Assembly (NCBI RefSeq): GCF_014805685.1
Contig: NC_060884.1
Location: 13,368,856-13,432,855 of the forward strand
DNA from: Silurus meridionalis
Taxonomy: Eukaryota > Chordata > Actinopteri > Siluriformes > Siluridae
Length of the DNA: 64,000 bases
Direction: 5' to 3'
In this document: piece by piece, positions 1 through 10,472 of the stretch
Numbering within the stretch: position 1 is the first letter of the stretch
How the letters are laid out: every line of letters starts with the position of its first letter
Notes under the pieces: model-generated
Databases searched by the model: none
The model's input: only the letters and a program-made list of their open reading frames with translations
Told to the model about the DNA's origin: nothing
Translations under genes and position numbers: made by a program

Positions 1-72
1 ACTTAACTCTATTAAACATCTTTGGAATGAATTGGAAGTCGACTTTCAACTTTTGTCCATATAGTGTAGTGT
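1..72 (+). mobile_element. Tc1/mariner-like remnant, right end
   Basis: It starts with the TGGAATGAATTGGA block (degraded W-D-E-L-E) and ends with a terminal-like TTTTGTCCATATAGTGTA. It is the same family as the fuller copy at 17290-17795 and is cut by the window edge. Confidence 0.55.
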
Positions 73-189
73 ACAGTACCTACAGAGAGCTGGTGTGATT
101 CAAGCCATTTTTGAAAATTTTAAACTTGAAACTTTTACTCTGGTGTGCATGAACATCATATATATCACATCACATAAGCATCTCCCTTG

Positions 190-191
<2 letters not shown>

Positions 192-234
<43 letters not shown>
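192..234. repeat. (CA)n microsatellite
   Basis: About 21 uninterrupted CA dimers. Confidence 0.95.
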
Positions 235-236
<2 letters not shown>

Positions 237-630
237 ATAGGTATAAAAACATTATTTGGATGTATTATAGTCACCAGATACTAGAAATCATTTTGTGTAG
301 ACTGCTAAGTTGGAGTTATTAGTTATCATAAAACTTTCTGTCAGTTTGAATGGGACGTCACTATGACCCATTTGTGTAAAAAACTAGGTCATTTTATTTT
401 AAGGTGCTTTTTAAAAATTAGATTCAGATCTAATGAAGCCTTGACTGGATTTCTAGCTGTGATTATCTAATTATGAGCACTCACCAAAGGCTTATACACA
501 CAGTCCGAGTAAAATTTATGTAATGCTCAAACAAAATAGTGATGCAAGAAATGGTTAACAGTGAGAATAAGTCACAAATAAATAACATGCTAAAAAAAAC
601 CTTTACATATGACTATGGAACATCTCCAGT

Positions 631-975
631 TTACATATGTAACCATGATTCCCTGAGGGAACGAGGCGCTGTGTCAGAAACACTTTGGAAATGCCTCCGC
701 GTTGTCGACGTTTTGAATTACGTATATAATCAGTCCAATGAAAAGTGCAGTGTCACTGGCGGGGTGGTGTCACGATCAGGAAACCTAAAATCGCATTAAG
801 TGAAACCAGCGCCAGCTTCTAAAAAGACAAGGAAGCGCTGCAGGGATGCAGGCAGTGTGGCATAGAGACGCAGCTTCTTGTACACTCTGGGAACCATGGT
901 TACATACGTAACCTGGAGACGTTCTCATTCAGGAACTCAAGTTGCGTCAGAAACGCTTTGGGAATGAAAGTCCAA
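631..975. repeat. DIRS terminal/internal complementary repeat region
   Basis: Two related copies sit in direct orientation at 631-710 and 891-975. Both contain TTACATAYGTAACC, then a run ending GYGTCAGAAACRCTTTGG. TTACATACGTAACC is nearly palindromic. Such partly repeated termini at the recombinase end are typical of DIRS-type elements, which lack ordinary LTRs. Confidence 0.6.
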
Positions 976-1000
976 TCAAGCCAGACTGACCAATCCCTGA

Positions 1001-1356
1001 CTAGTGTGGATAGGCACAGCTAGGGTGAAGGACAGAAGGGCCAGGAGTGGCACTGAGGTCGAGGCTATAGAACCTAACAAAGGTCAGTGCGGTGGACCAG
1101 CCTGCAGTGTTGCAATTGTCCTGGAGGGAAACTCCTGAGGACAAGGCCTTAGAGGCTGCCACATTTCGAGTGGAGTTCGCTCTGACCCTGAAAGGAGCAG
1201 GGAGACCAGAGGAATCATAAGAGGAAGAATTCGCATCCACAATCCATCTGCTGAGCGTCTGCTTATTCGCAGGGAGACATCTCCTTGGAGGGCCATAACA
1301 GACGAACAGCTGCTCCGACTTCCTCCACAGTTCTGTTTTGTGTATGTATATGACAC
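1001..1356 (-). pseudogene. DIRS tyrosine recombinase fragment
   Basis: The C-terminal catalytic part of a tyrosine recombinase is spread over two overlapping frames. Family catalytic positions can be placed: the H-x-x-R box reads N-S-T-R, so the His is lost; the AGWST box keeps its Trp; and the nucleophile-type Tyr is in RFYSLD. The upstream part, in the other frame, keeps the QGDVSLRISRRSADGLW stretch of decayed coding sequence. It is the 3'-most gene of the retrotransposon remnant. Confidence 0.7.
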
Positions 1357-2107
1357 AGTAGGTTAAGCTTTTCCTGGTCTAGGGCCTAAAAGGGAGGAGG
1401 AGAGAATGCCTGGAGCATAAGGGGTTATGGGACGACCGAGGGAAGGAACAGACCCTGATTTAGTGGAGTACAACATCCTCTTGAAGGTAGCTCTGGATTG
1501 AAGAATGGTGGGCCTCTGTGTGGTTGGGGGGTGTTAGGAAAAACCAGAAGGGGCAGTGTGATGTTTTTGAGATGCAAACAGGTCCACATGAGCTCTGCGA
1601 AATTGTTCCCAGATATGCTCCACCACCTAGGGGTGGAGTCGCCATTCCCAGGGCCTTGGCCCTTGCCTCAAGAGGGTGTCTGCTCCCTGGTTTAAGAGGC
1701 CAGGGATATAGGCTGCCTTCAAGGAGGGCAGCTTCCCTTGGGCCTACAGGAGGATCTGCCATGCCAGCTTGTACAGGAGGTGAGATTGCAGACTCCCCTG
1801 GTGGTTGATATAGAAAACCACTAAAATGTTGTCTGTAAGGACCCACATGGTGGCCTCTGAGGTCTGGGAGCAAATGCCTCAGAGCTTTAAGCATGGCCAG
1901 CATCTCGAGGCAGTTTATGTGCCATGTTTGATAGGTTCCCCCCAGAGACCTCGAGCGGAGAGGCCACTCATGACCACTCCCCACCCCTTGAGAAACGTGT
2001 CTGTCATAAGCGTTTTGCGACAACCAGAAACTCCCAGCACGATGCCCAAAGTCAAGAACCATGTGATCGTACGGAGTGGTTTGCAACTCTGGGAAAACCA
2101 CTGGGTC

Positions 2108-2510
2108 TTAAGCCACCATTGGAGGGTGTCTCATGTGCAGGAGGCCAAGTGGAACCACATTGGATGTGGCTGCCATCAGACCCAGCAGTCTTTGAAACTG
2201 CTTCACAGTGAGCGAATGGCCCTCCCTCACTCTCTTGATGGCCGTGAGGTTCAGCTGAAGCAGGTCCAGTATAGGACGCAACCCATCGTCTTTTTTGGAA
2301 ACTATTAGGTACCGGCTGTAGAACCCAGACTCTCTGTGTGATGGAGGGACCACCTTGATGACTACCTTCTTCAATAGATTGTTCACTTCCTGTTCAATGA
2401 CCAGGACACCTCGAGACCCAAACTTAATCGCATAGCCTCTGTCTACAGTGTGCAGGACCCATCGAGACACGTCTGGCAGAGCCTGCCAGGCTGCCAGATA
2501 GTCTCTTAAA
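2108..2510 (-). pseudogene. DIRS reverse transcriptase fragment with deleted palm
   Basis: The N-terminal RT fingers region is readable (SRWVLHTVDRGYAIKFG, then ESGFYSRYLIVSKKDDGLRP). After LRPILDLLQLN the frame runs on as AIKRVREGHSLTVKQFQRLL, which in intact DIRS polyproteins lies well after the catalytic YxDD. About 150-200 residues are therefore missing in one in-frame deletion. This is inferred from family knowledge. Confidence 0.72.
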
Positions 2511-3029
2511 GTAATCAGTCTTTTGAGACTGACCTCTGGTATAACTAGAGCCGGAGCAATGCCCTGGGGGCAGCTCTAAGGGCCTTCTGAGAGGAGCCGA
2601 ACCTCCCACATCCACTATGGTGCCAGGCGGAGAGCGAGGAGGGTGTTCACTGAAGCTGGACGCGCCCTGAAGCACTAAGAGTAGCAGGGTTAACAAACCA
2701 GCTCCTTGAGGGCGCAGGGGTTGGGCAGGCACCGTATAGTGAGGTGCACAGTGCCCCTTCCCAGCCAGGTCCCCAGGTGGACCCAGGTCAGGACCTTTTG
2801 GTCAAAGTGCCTCGATTAAAAAATTACAGATACTCCATCTCCCAGGGTTTCGGCCTTGAGCGTCACACCGAGTCCCCTTTGGGGGAAGTGCCTGTTGCGA
2901 CGCTCTCTCTTTGCACCTCACGATGTCGGGAGGTGCTGGGTTGTGGTGAGGGCTGTGCCCACCGAGCAGGCCCGTGGGGCGACAGAACTTAAGAATTATA
3001 GAACATTAGTAATGTAAGTGAATTATATG

Positions 3030-3125
3030 TATTGATCCCTGATGAGCAAGCCTGGGGTGACTGTGGCAAGGGAAAAAACTCCCTTAGATGGTATGAGGAA
3101 GAAACCAGGCTCAAAAGGGGAAAAT
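3030..3125 (-). mobile_element. L2-like LINE/SINE 3' tail fragment
   Basis: It reads as CCTGATGAGCAAGCC followed by GTGACTGTGGCAAGGGAAAA, then GATGGTATGAGGAAGAAACC. The same block recurs at 4440-4640 (+) and 53600-53730 (-). I recognise it as a widespread fish retroposon tail; the exact family is not certain. Confidence 0.5.
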
Positions 3126-3130
3126 ATAAT

Positions 3131-3415
3131 CTACTTCACTTTACCTTACTTTATTTCATAGTCTATTTTACTCTAAATCTACTTTACACTACCCTACTTT
3201 ACTTGAATCTACATAATTCCTTTACACTCTGCCATGGTCTTCTTTACTATACAGTACTTTATTCTATTCCACTTTACTGTGCTCTACTCTTCTGCATCTT
3301 ATTTTATTCTTGTTTTATTTTTACACTTATTTTACTATTTTGCTTTATTCTGCATAACTCTACTCTATTGTGTTTTATTGTACTCAACTCTATTTTCTTC
3401 TTCTCTACTAAATTC
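3131..3415. repeat. Degenerate pyrimidine-rich (CTTTA/CTTTAC)n tract
   Basis: About 285 nt of irregular TTTACT, CTTTA and TCTATT units on the + strand make a strongly strand-asymmetric tract. The open frame across it is an artefact of this composition. Confidence 0.75.
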
Positions 3416-4149
3416 TGTGTTAGAATTTAATTAAAATATAGATATATTTATGTTTAACTAGTAGAGATTAGACATGCGGAAAATCTGATCTTTTCTACAA
3501 ACCAGTCAACATGTTCAATGGACCTAAATTTAGTTTTTTTTATATAAATATTCTAAAATCTTTTTCTTTATATTAGATGAAAAGCAATCACAGATTTCCA
3601 ATCTCGTTTCCGACATTTTCTACACTTCTGTATATTCAAATATGGGCAAAAAGCCATTTTTCCCACTAAAAACACAGTTTGCTGAAAATTGCTACTTAAA
3701 TGTCAACATTTAAATGCAAAGATCTTGTCTAATATTTGGAAACAATATAAAGGTGATACTGTTTAAATAAATAAATAATAGAATGAGCAACACGAATAAA
3801 TGACACTCTTTGACTCAGAAGTTTCTGAGTCAGTGTGACTCATCATAAATGTCACCTACTCCATTTTCCTTGCTAATACTTTTAAGCCTTTTAAAAGCTT
3901 CACCATCATAGGAGCAAAAACCTGTTGTTTCTCTAAAGCACACAGGTAAAGGCACTTTATAACTCTAGGGAAATAAGTATATCTTATGTACTCTGTGCTA
4001 AAGGTATATTCAAGCCTTGGAATTATAAGGTTTTACTTGGCAAGTCTCTCATTTTAAGATGTTGAATCATAAAGTTTGGATCATCCAAGATCCACAGTTT
4101 GCTGCAATGAGGGAGCATTTTTTTGCATATGCAATAAATTGTATTAACA

Positions 4150-4325
4150 AAAGTATTTAGACACCTGACATTTCCAGTGATATGTGCTTCTTTCCCAAAC
4201 TGTTACAACGAAGTTGGAGGCACACAATTGTACAGGATATATTTCGATGTGGTAGCATTAATTTTTCCATTCACTTGAACAAGGAGACCCAAACCTGTGA
4301 ACTGGGAGACCTCAAATGTCTGTAT
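4150..4325 (+). mobile_element. Tc1/mariner-like remnant, left part
   Basis: It reads AAAAGTATTTAGACACCTGA at the end, then CCCAAACTGTTACAACGAAG, a block shared with 17300-17400. It is broken off at about 4325, where it meets the L2-like fragment. Confidence 0.6.
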
Positions 4326-4439
4326 AAAATTGCAGAAAGGACATTACTTATAATCTTACATTCCAGTGCTCATGTTAGTTCTCACTCTTCAGTGTTCTGT
4401 ATTGTTTACATATTTATAATCATACTCTTGGTATCACAA

Positions 4440-4637
4440 AAATGAGGATGGTTCCCTTTTGAGTCTGGTTCCTCTCAAGATTTCTTCCTCATATCATTTA
4501 AGGGAGTTTTTTCTTGCCACAGTCACCATGGCCGCTCATCAGGGATAAATACACATCGCTCGCCTTAACTGTTAAATTCTGTAAAGCTGCTTTGAGACCA
4601 TGTCTGTTGTAAAAAGTGCTATAGAAATAAACTTGAC
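4440..4637 (+). mobile_element. L2-like LINE/SINE 3' tail
   Basis: It reads GGTTCCTCTCAAGATTTCTT, then GGGAGTTTTTTCTTGCCACA, then GTAAAGCTGCTTTGAGACC and a GTGCTATAGAAATAAACTTG ending. This is the most complete copy in the window. The terminal AATAAA-TTGACTTGA resembles the short-repeat tails of L2-type elements. Confidence 0.6.
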
Positions 4638-4760
4638 TTGATTTGTTTGTGCACAGGGGCAATGTCATACTGGAGCATGTTTTAGGATCCTCTGATTATC
4701 TCCAGTGAAGAAAAAGAGTAATGTAGCAGCATAATGAAATTATTCGCTACACATAGCTTA
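4638..4760 (-). mobile_element. Tc1/mariner-like remnant, opposite orientation
   Basis: It reads TGTGCACAGGGGCAATGTCA, then CTGGAGCATGTTTTAGG, the reverse complement of the family's CAGCATGACAATGCCCCTGT block. It lies head-on to the copy at 4150-4325. Confidence 0.6.
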
Positions 4761-4894
4761 ATACATTCACCCCCTTTATAGCAGATCTGCACTGAAGGGG
4801 TAAACTTTATTCTTCCAAAAGTTATTCCCTCAACAGGTGTTTTGGTAATGGTGTTAGGGGCCCAAGTGTTCAAGTTTCCATACTTTTTGCACAC

Positions 4895-4926
<32 letters not shown>

Positions 4927-4934
4927 TTTTTTTA
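4895..4934. repeat. (CT)n followed by poly(T)
   Basis: About 12 CT dimers run into 18 T, a simple pyrimidine tract. Confidence 0.9.
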
Positions 4935-5815
4935 CTTTAAATCCAAGTCTTCTCATAGATCTAAACAAGTCAGACAAAACTGTCTCCTCCTTCAAATATA
5001 ATTTGTACAGCTTTAAGGTTTGTTTGGGATCAATGAAACACAAACATAACAAAGGCATACCCAGACATTTTGATGAACAGTCTATACACACTTTTGTAAA
5101 GATTATCATATAGTGTGGGAACAGTTTCTAGTTGTACATATCTGTTTTATTACTCTTAATACTAATAACGAACCTGTTGAGAGAATAAGAATACAAAATA
5201 TGCAGCAAAGTTGCATCCCAAATTCTCCGTCCCCATGGATGCACCTTTTGGTGGGCCTGAGGGGCATGCATAAGTGATGCTTGTGATTAAGGTACAGCCT
5301 TGAAAGACAAAGACGGGACTGAAAGAGTCTTCAAAATGTCATTCTTGGCCCTTGCAACCTTTAATTAAACCTGGAATACGAGGAGATAAAATTAACAAAT
5401 TGGGTAATGAATCGAGGAAAACAGGTGGTGTATGGCTGAAGAAAATGAACCAATCAGTCTTTCCTGTGTGGATTTTTAGCTCCTAATTAGAAGCTGCTTT
5501 GGTTAATTATGATTGGGCTCAACTATAAGGGGTGGGTTGGGGTGGTGGGGGATGAATGCTCTCGATGGGATGACAGTCAGGCTGAAAAATAAACAAATAA
5601 AGGACACTTACTCGGTCTTCTCAAGAATAGAGGACATTTCTAAAGCCAATCAGCCTCATTGTTTTGGAAATTAGCTGCAAATTGTGGTCAAACTATGTGG
5701 CAAGAGACGAATGTTGTGCTACATGGAAAATGTTGCATCAATTTTTAGTTGGTATTCAATGCAACAAATTGGTTATAACGGCATATTCAGTTAAAAGTGA
5801 CTCAGAGAATGTTTG

Positions 5816-5995
5816 TGTTTGAATTAGTGTAAAAGTCTGTGTGATAGACAGCGGCAAGCCTTTTACTTCAGACTGGAGCGAGGCGCTGAAGATTGAGGCA
5901 GTTTTAATGTGGCTCGGCGATATTGATTGGTAGGATTTACAGCTGAGCGAGCAGAAAAGGCCGAGTTGATAGTGCAGCTAAGGGGATTCAGCCTG
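5816..5995. promoter_or_regulatory. Candidate conserved non-coding block
   Basis: This is repeat-free, higher-complexity, GC-richer sequence between AT-rich stretches, with AATTAG and ATTGATTGG-type homeobox and CCAAT-like cores. It is offered only as a place where cross-species conservation should be tested. Confidence 0.2.
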
Positions 5996-6089
5996 CTGAA
6001 ACAGTAAAGCGCAGACGTTCTGTCTGAGTAACTACTAAGTGCAGGTGAAACCCTGGCATCTGTTGCTCAAATTTATTTGGAATTGCAAA

Positions 6090-6095
<6 letters not shown>

Positions 6096-6158
<63 letters not shown>
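6096..6158. repeat. (TA)n microsatellite
   Basis: About 31 TA dimers, self-complementary and able to extrude as a hairpin. Confidence 0.95.
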
Positions 6159-6159
<1 letters not shown>

Positions 6160-6727
6160 GTTATTTTTTTATTTGTTTTTTTATTAATTTTTTTTCTCAG
6201 TAATTGTGTGCAATTCTGGTTCTGTTTTTGCTGTGTGAGTGTGTGTGTATGTGTGTTTATCACATTGACATTCAAGGAGGTATCAAAGGATCTGTCTTTC
6301 TGTTCATCTGAACAGCAGCTTGTAATTGCATTTTAATAGACAATTAAAGACAGGCCATAAATCAATTCTCGTACTGGGCAGGAGGTTTGAATTTGATTTT
6401 GGGGGAAAACAAACAGTTTTTATCATGTCAAATGCAATTAACTTGTGCCTCTCTATCACTGCGTGGGGCAATTCTCTCTGCCTTAGAGTGCGAATGAGTG
6501 GATACACTTGCGAAAAGAGGGATTAAGGTTAGCGCGTCATTTATTTACCAGGACAGTTTCGCCGATTAATTATGTGGATATGAAGCTCCGTGTTCTCCAC
6601 ATTTCCCTTACAGTCTTTCAAGGGAAGATATAAAGCATCTAATAATTTATACTATTTATAAGCAAACCATATTGATTCACAAATCATACACTAATGTATG
6701 TGTTAGATGTATTGAAACAGAAATAGG

Positions 6728-6737
6728 GTGTGTGTGT

Positions 6738-6777
<40 letters not shown>

Positions 6778-6800
6778 GCGTGTGCGTGTGCGTGTCTGTG
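6728..6800. repeat. (TG)n with (TGTGCG) variants
   Basis: TG dimers are followed by TGTGCG units, alternating purine-pyrimidine throughout. Confidence 0.92.
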
Positions 6801-7129
6801 TTTGCATGTATGCCAGGTTCTTTTTGTTTATCTGAAAACTAAGAAGAATAGTATAACCCAGTAGGGGAATGTATAAAAAGCAGGGGAAATATATGAATAC
6901 AGATGCGTTTTAGTCTATCAAGAATAAGTGCGAAATATCACATTACTCCCAAAACCTTTTATTCCTCCTATACAGTTTATGTGCCGCATCCTGACCTATT
7001 CAGAATTTAATACGTTCTAACTTCCTTTAATGCATAATAAACACTTACACACCAAAAAAAAGAGGGGAGAGGCATGAAAAGACAGTCCACTGCTCGTTCA
7101 ACGATTTTCTTGTCACTCATATGAGGAAA

Positions 7130-7535
7130 AAATTTGATTTCCTTTCCTTGGAACAAACAGACTAAAACATATTCCAGCATGACAATGCACCTGTGCACAT
7201 AATGAGCTATACTACAACATGGATCGTAAAGACTGATGTGAAAAACCTCAAGCGTCCAGCACAGAGCCCTGACCATAACCCCTTTTAAAACCTTGGAGAT
7301 GAACCGGAACACTGACTGTTAACAAGCCCTCCTCATCTGACATCAGTGCCTGACCTCAGTAATGTGCTTGAGGCTGAGTGAGCTCAAATCCCCACAACCA
7401 TTTGTTAAAATATAGTGGAAAAACCTTCCCTGAAGTTTAGAGTTTATTATAAAAATTACTCCATATAAATGGCCATGATCTCTAAACACATAGTAAGCGT
7501 GATAGTCAGGTGTCCATATACGTTTAACACTGTAG
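7130..7535 (+). mobile_element. Tc1/mariner-like remnant
   Basis: It contains TTCCAGCATGACAATGCACC, GCCCTGACCATAACCCC and a final GTCAGGTGTCCATATACGTT end. This is the family seen at 17290-17795, more diverged, with no open frame. Confidence 0.7.
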
Positions 7536-8569
7536 TGTATATGTAATCATGGTGCCAGGAACACAGTCCTATTTTCAGGTTATATGTGCTTATACAGATG
7601 TTATACAAAGGAACAGAAGAACATAAAACAACAGTCTACAATAAAACCCCACTGTGATTTGCCATCAAAAATAGATTTTATACTACATAACAGCAGCCTT
7701 GTGTTGTTTTATATTTCCCCATGTGTATGCAGAAGTGCTTAGCTATTGAACATTACAGTACTAGAAGTTTCACTGAAACAAAAAGTGCAGCTTTCTTTCT
7801 TAAAAAAATGTCAACCATGATTAATGGTCAATTAATCTGGAAATATTGGTTATTCGAATTCTGTGGAAACTCCACTCTCTTTTCTAATGTATAGTTAACA
7901 ATTATGCTCATTTTGAATGCATGAGCTCGGTTAGATATTTGGAATAAAATATGTATACAGTAGTTCTATAGATGTAGAAAACTTCATAAAACTTCAAAAG
8001 TCACGTTTTAAATCTAATCTAACTTAATAATTGAATGTAATTAAAAATTACAAAATTGAGTAAAGTGCTGATGCATCAGTCAGTGTTTTGAAACAATGCA
8101 AGCAAGCCTGGTTCGGTAGAACCTGGAGTGGTGTTTGTATGTTATCTTATTACTTTATTACCTTATTATCCTTTGTGATATGACAAAATAATATACCTGA
8201 AATTAAAGAAAAATGTAGCAAACCTTGAAACAAAATGCTTTATTTTTGCAGAGTGTTTGCTGGGTACACTATGTCCTTTTCCGACTGTCTCTTAGTTGAT
8301 AATTGGTATAGTATATCAGTCCCTCAGACTGAGGAATGTTTTCTCTTTATACACTATCAAGGCTTTTCTGTCAGTAAGAATACCTAACAGTACATTTAAC
8401 AGGGGAATGAAGTATTTTAGTCAAGCACCTCAACATGACATAAAATAACTTCCTGTTTCAAAGGAAATATGTCAGTATACAGAAAGAATCAAATCACAGT
8501 TAAATAGTGATTACAGAGAGACATATTGTACATTAATGAGGTGATTCCTGATTAATTAGACAGGTCTAA

Positions 8570-8935
8570 GTACTGTCCCTCTTCAGGTTTTGGGTATAAA
8601 CTGAAGAACATGAGGGTTGGGTTGCTTATAATGCAGTCCACTGAGGGCATTCGTTAAATGACTTGCTATTGAAATCCAATTATTTGGTCAGTTTTGTGCT
8701 GCCTCGACATTCTGTGTTATTGAAGTTACTTTAGAAGCCGGCGATGCAGATTTGAGACTGAAAATGAATTAAAATGCTAATTAATGGTATGTGTGGCAGC
8801 TTAAAGGAATGGAGCAGAGTCTCTGTTGTTGCACAGATTTTTTGCGGTTTGTTATTGACTGGGATAATGGCATCCTGGAGTTCAGAGTGAAAGCGATAGC
8901 CATTTCACACACTAATTGATTTCGGGCGGTTATCG
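8570..8935. promoter_or_regulatory. Candidate conserved non-coding block upstream of exon A
   Basis: Repeat-free sequence ends about 170 nt before exon A. It holds GCTAATTAATGG and CTAATTGATTTCGG cores. The location suggests an intronic enhancer or splicing element, but nothing here proves function. Confidence 0.22.
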
Positions 8936-9105
8936 CCCACTTTGATACGTCCCGTTACATGGTGTTACGGGTTTGAAAAGAAGAGAGACTCTAAAGAGAG
9001 GCTCTGAAGAGAGGCCATACAAAAGGAAGACACATTTGATTCTAGGTGTTATCAGAGCATTAGTCGTTATTGATGTTTGTGTGTTTTGGTCTGTGTGTGT
9101 TTCAG

Positions 9106-9244
9106 TCTGAAGACAATACTGAAGGAAGCCCTTCGGATAACTTGAAGTCCATTTCACTGGAGTTTGTGGACGACCCCAATTTCAAAAACAAAGTCAACTA
9201 CTCCTACACTGCCGTGCAGATCCCAACTGATATCTACAAGGGCT
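9106..9244 (+). CDS. cacna2d2: cacna2d2 exon A (VWA_N end)
   Basis: The exon encodes 46 residues plus 1 nt, from [11 protein letters not shown] through [20 protein letters not shown] to K-G. The acceptor is tttcag at 9100-9105 and the donor gtgagt starts at 9245. The phase-1 end (T) joins the first two bases of exon B to make Ser. The segment lies just upstream of the VWA domain, in the family's VWA_N region. NYS is a potential N-glycosylation site. The first dozen residues are acidic and poorly conserved, matching the variable linker of the family. A (CA)n array starts 26 nt after the donor. No preceding exon, expected to contain a YY(D/N)AK motif, was seen upstream in the window. Confidence 0.93.
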
Positions 9245-9270
9245 GTGAGTACTGGAATCACCTTTACTCT

Positions 9271-9309
9271 GACACACACACACCCACACACACACACACA
9301 CACACAAAC
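9271..9309. repeat. (CA)n microsatellite near donor A
   Basis: CA dimers with one CCC interruption, 26 nt after the exon A donor. Confidence 0.93.
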
Positions 9310-9957
9310 ACAAACACATACGTGCAAAAACTTTGGTAATAGCTATTACCCTTGATGTCATCCAAATATTGTTACATTACTTGCCATTCCATTTTAAACT
9401 GACAAGTGCCACAGTCCAAAAATATCCTCTGATCTGATTCAATCTGGATTTTGTGCTGGATTTTCTTTCTGACAGTCCCAGTTGAATTGCAGCTTTATTT
9501 TATCTTTTCATTCGATGATAAGAAATGATATTAGGGATTGTCGGAAAAGACAACTTGCTACACCCAGGGGGGGGGGGAAAAAGGCCATCTCTATCTGTGT
9601 ACTAAAAATCAGTACATATATCAGGGTTAGGTTTTTCTGTTTTAACCTTCAGCCTGCATGAGTGATGGGTTGATATTAAATGCAAAAAGACTTAAAACTT
9701 GCCATGACTATGCCCTGGACAGTGATTTTCGATTCAGAAATTTGTATACAGTATATGTAAATAGTATAATGATCAAAATAAAGAATGTACATATTTAAAA
9801 AGGCTGATTACATAATGGGAATAAGTAAGCAAACTTACAGACATGAAGATCTACTGTCCTCCACATTTAGCAGTTTAATCATGAGAGCTTACTGATGGAT
9901 TGGAGTGACACTGACACCAAACAGCTGGACATAAATTGTAGGTGTAACGGCCCTACT

Positions 9958-10050
9958 TAGGGGTGTAAGGAAATGATACACAGTGTCGTGATATTTTGTT
10001 TGGCGATATAGTATCGATTCTTAAAAAAAGAATATTGATAAAAAATAAAT
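9958..10050. mobile_element. Possible hAT end
   Basis: It starts TTAGGGGTGTAAGGAAATG and continues to GGCGATATAGTATCGATTC, like the ends of fish hAT elements that begin CAGGGGTGTAA. The other end was not located. Confidence 0.3.
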
Positions 10051-10445
10051 ACATTATTACAAGATTCATGGCAGTTGTTTTGTTTTTGAGTTAAAATACT
10101 GACCACTAAATAGATAGCAACTAGCATAAGGGCACACCACTAATGTTAGGGTTATGTCTTCCACTGGAAGTATTAGCAGCATTGTGCGACTTGTGCCCAG
10201 GCAGTATGTTTTGTTTTTGTTATTTGCAGGCAGAAATACAGCATGTTAAAATGGTTAAAAAATGGAACGCTCAGGAACAACATGTGCTGTTCATGGTTGT
10301 ACTTTGTGGCAGCTCGGTGCTCATGCACGCACATGCTGCCACACACAGGCTTAAAGAACAGAGCTATATATACAAACCAGCTGTCACAATTAATGCGTTA
10401 GGGCAAATTCATTTTACCGGCAAAAATTTCTGTTTGAACATTTAA

Positions 10446-10472
10446 AAAATTCATTCATTCATTCATTCATAT
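10446..10472. repeat. (ATTC)n microsatellite
   Basis: Six ATTC units. Confidence 0.9.

Larger units (their letters stand above)
631..2990 (-). mobile_element. DIRS-like tyrosine-recombinase retrotransposon remnant
   Basis: Read on the - strand, three coding pieces appear in order. At 2510-2108 is an RT start (YLAAWQALPDVSRWVLHTVD, then FYSRYLIVSKKDDGLRPILD) that jumps directly to KRVREGHSLTVKQFQRLLGL. At 2101-1460 are RNase H pieces (WHINCLEMLA and LRHLLPDLRGHHV), interrupted by frameshifts. At about 1356-1001 is a tyrosine-recombinase tail (NSTRNVAASKALSSGVSLQD, then AGWSTALTFVRFYSLDL). RT, RNase H and then YR is the order known for DIRS elements, which integrate with a tyrosine recombinase instead of a DDE integrase. 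The RT palm with its YLDD motif is deleted and several frames are broken, so the element is dead. The upstream (2500-2990) GC-rich part would be the gag side; the boundary near 2990 is approximate. Confidence 0.82.
1..9105. other. Region upstream of exon A, probably intron
   Basis: No supported exon is seen. The tetrapeptide expected just before exon A in the family (YY followed by D/N-A-K) was looked for by eye and not found, so upstream exons are probably beyond the left edge. Contents are a Tc1 end, a CA array, a DIRS-like remnant (631-2990), a pyrimidine-rich degenerate repeat, Tc1 and L2-like fragments (4150-4760 and 7130-7535), a TA array and two repeat-free candidate regulatory blocks (5816-5995 and 8570-8935). 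The rest (3440-4140, 4935-5815, 6310-6720, 7545-8570) is AT-rich with nothing I can name. Confidence 0.6.

Noticed and set aside
2744..2992. 82-codon frame at the left end of the DIRS remnant
   Set aside because: It is on the strand opposite to the retroelement genes and is GC-rich by composition only.
1..9105. Upstream cacna2d2 exon
   Set aside because: Looked for the expected YY(D/N)AK segment and VWA_N helices; found no matching phase-compatible exon. A very small diverged exon could have been missed.
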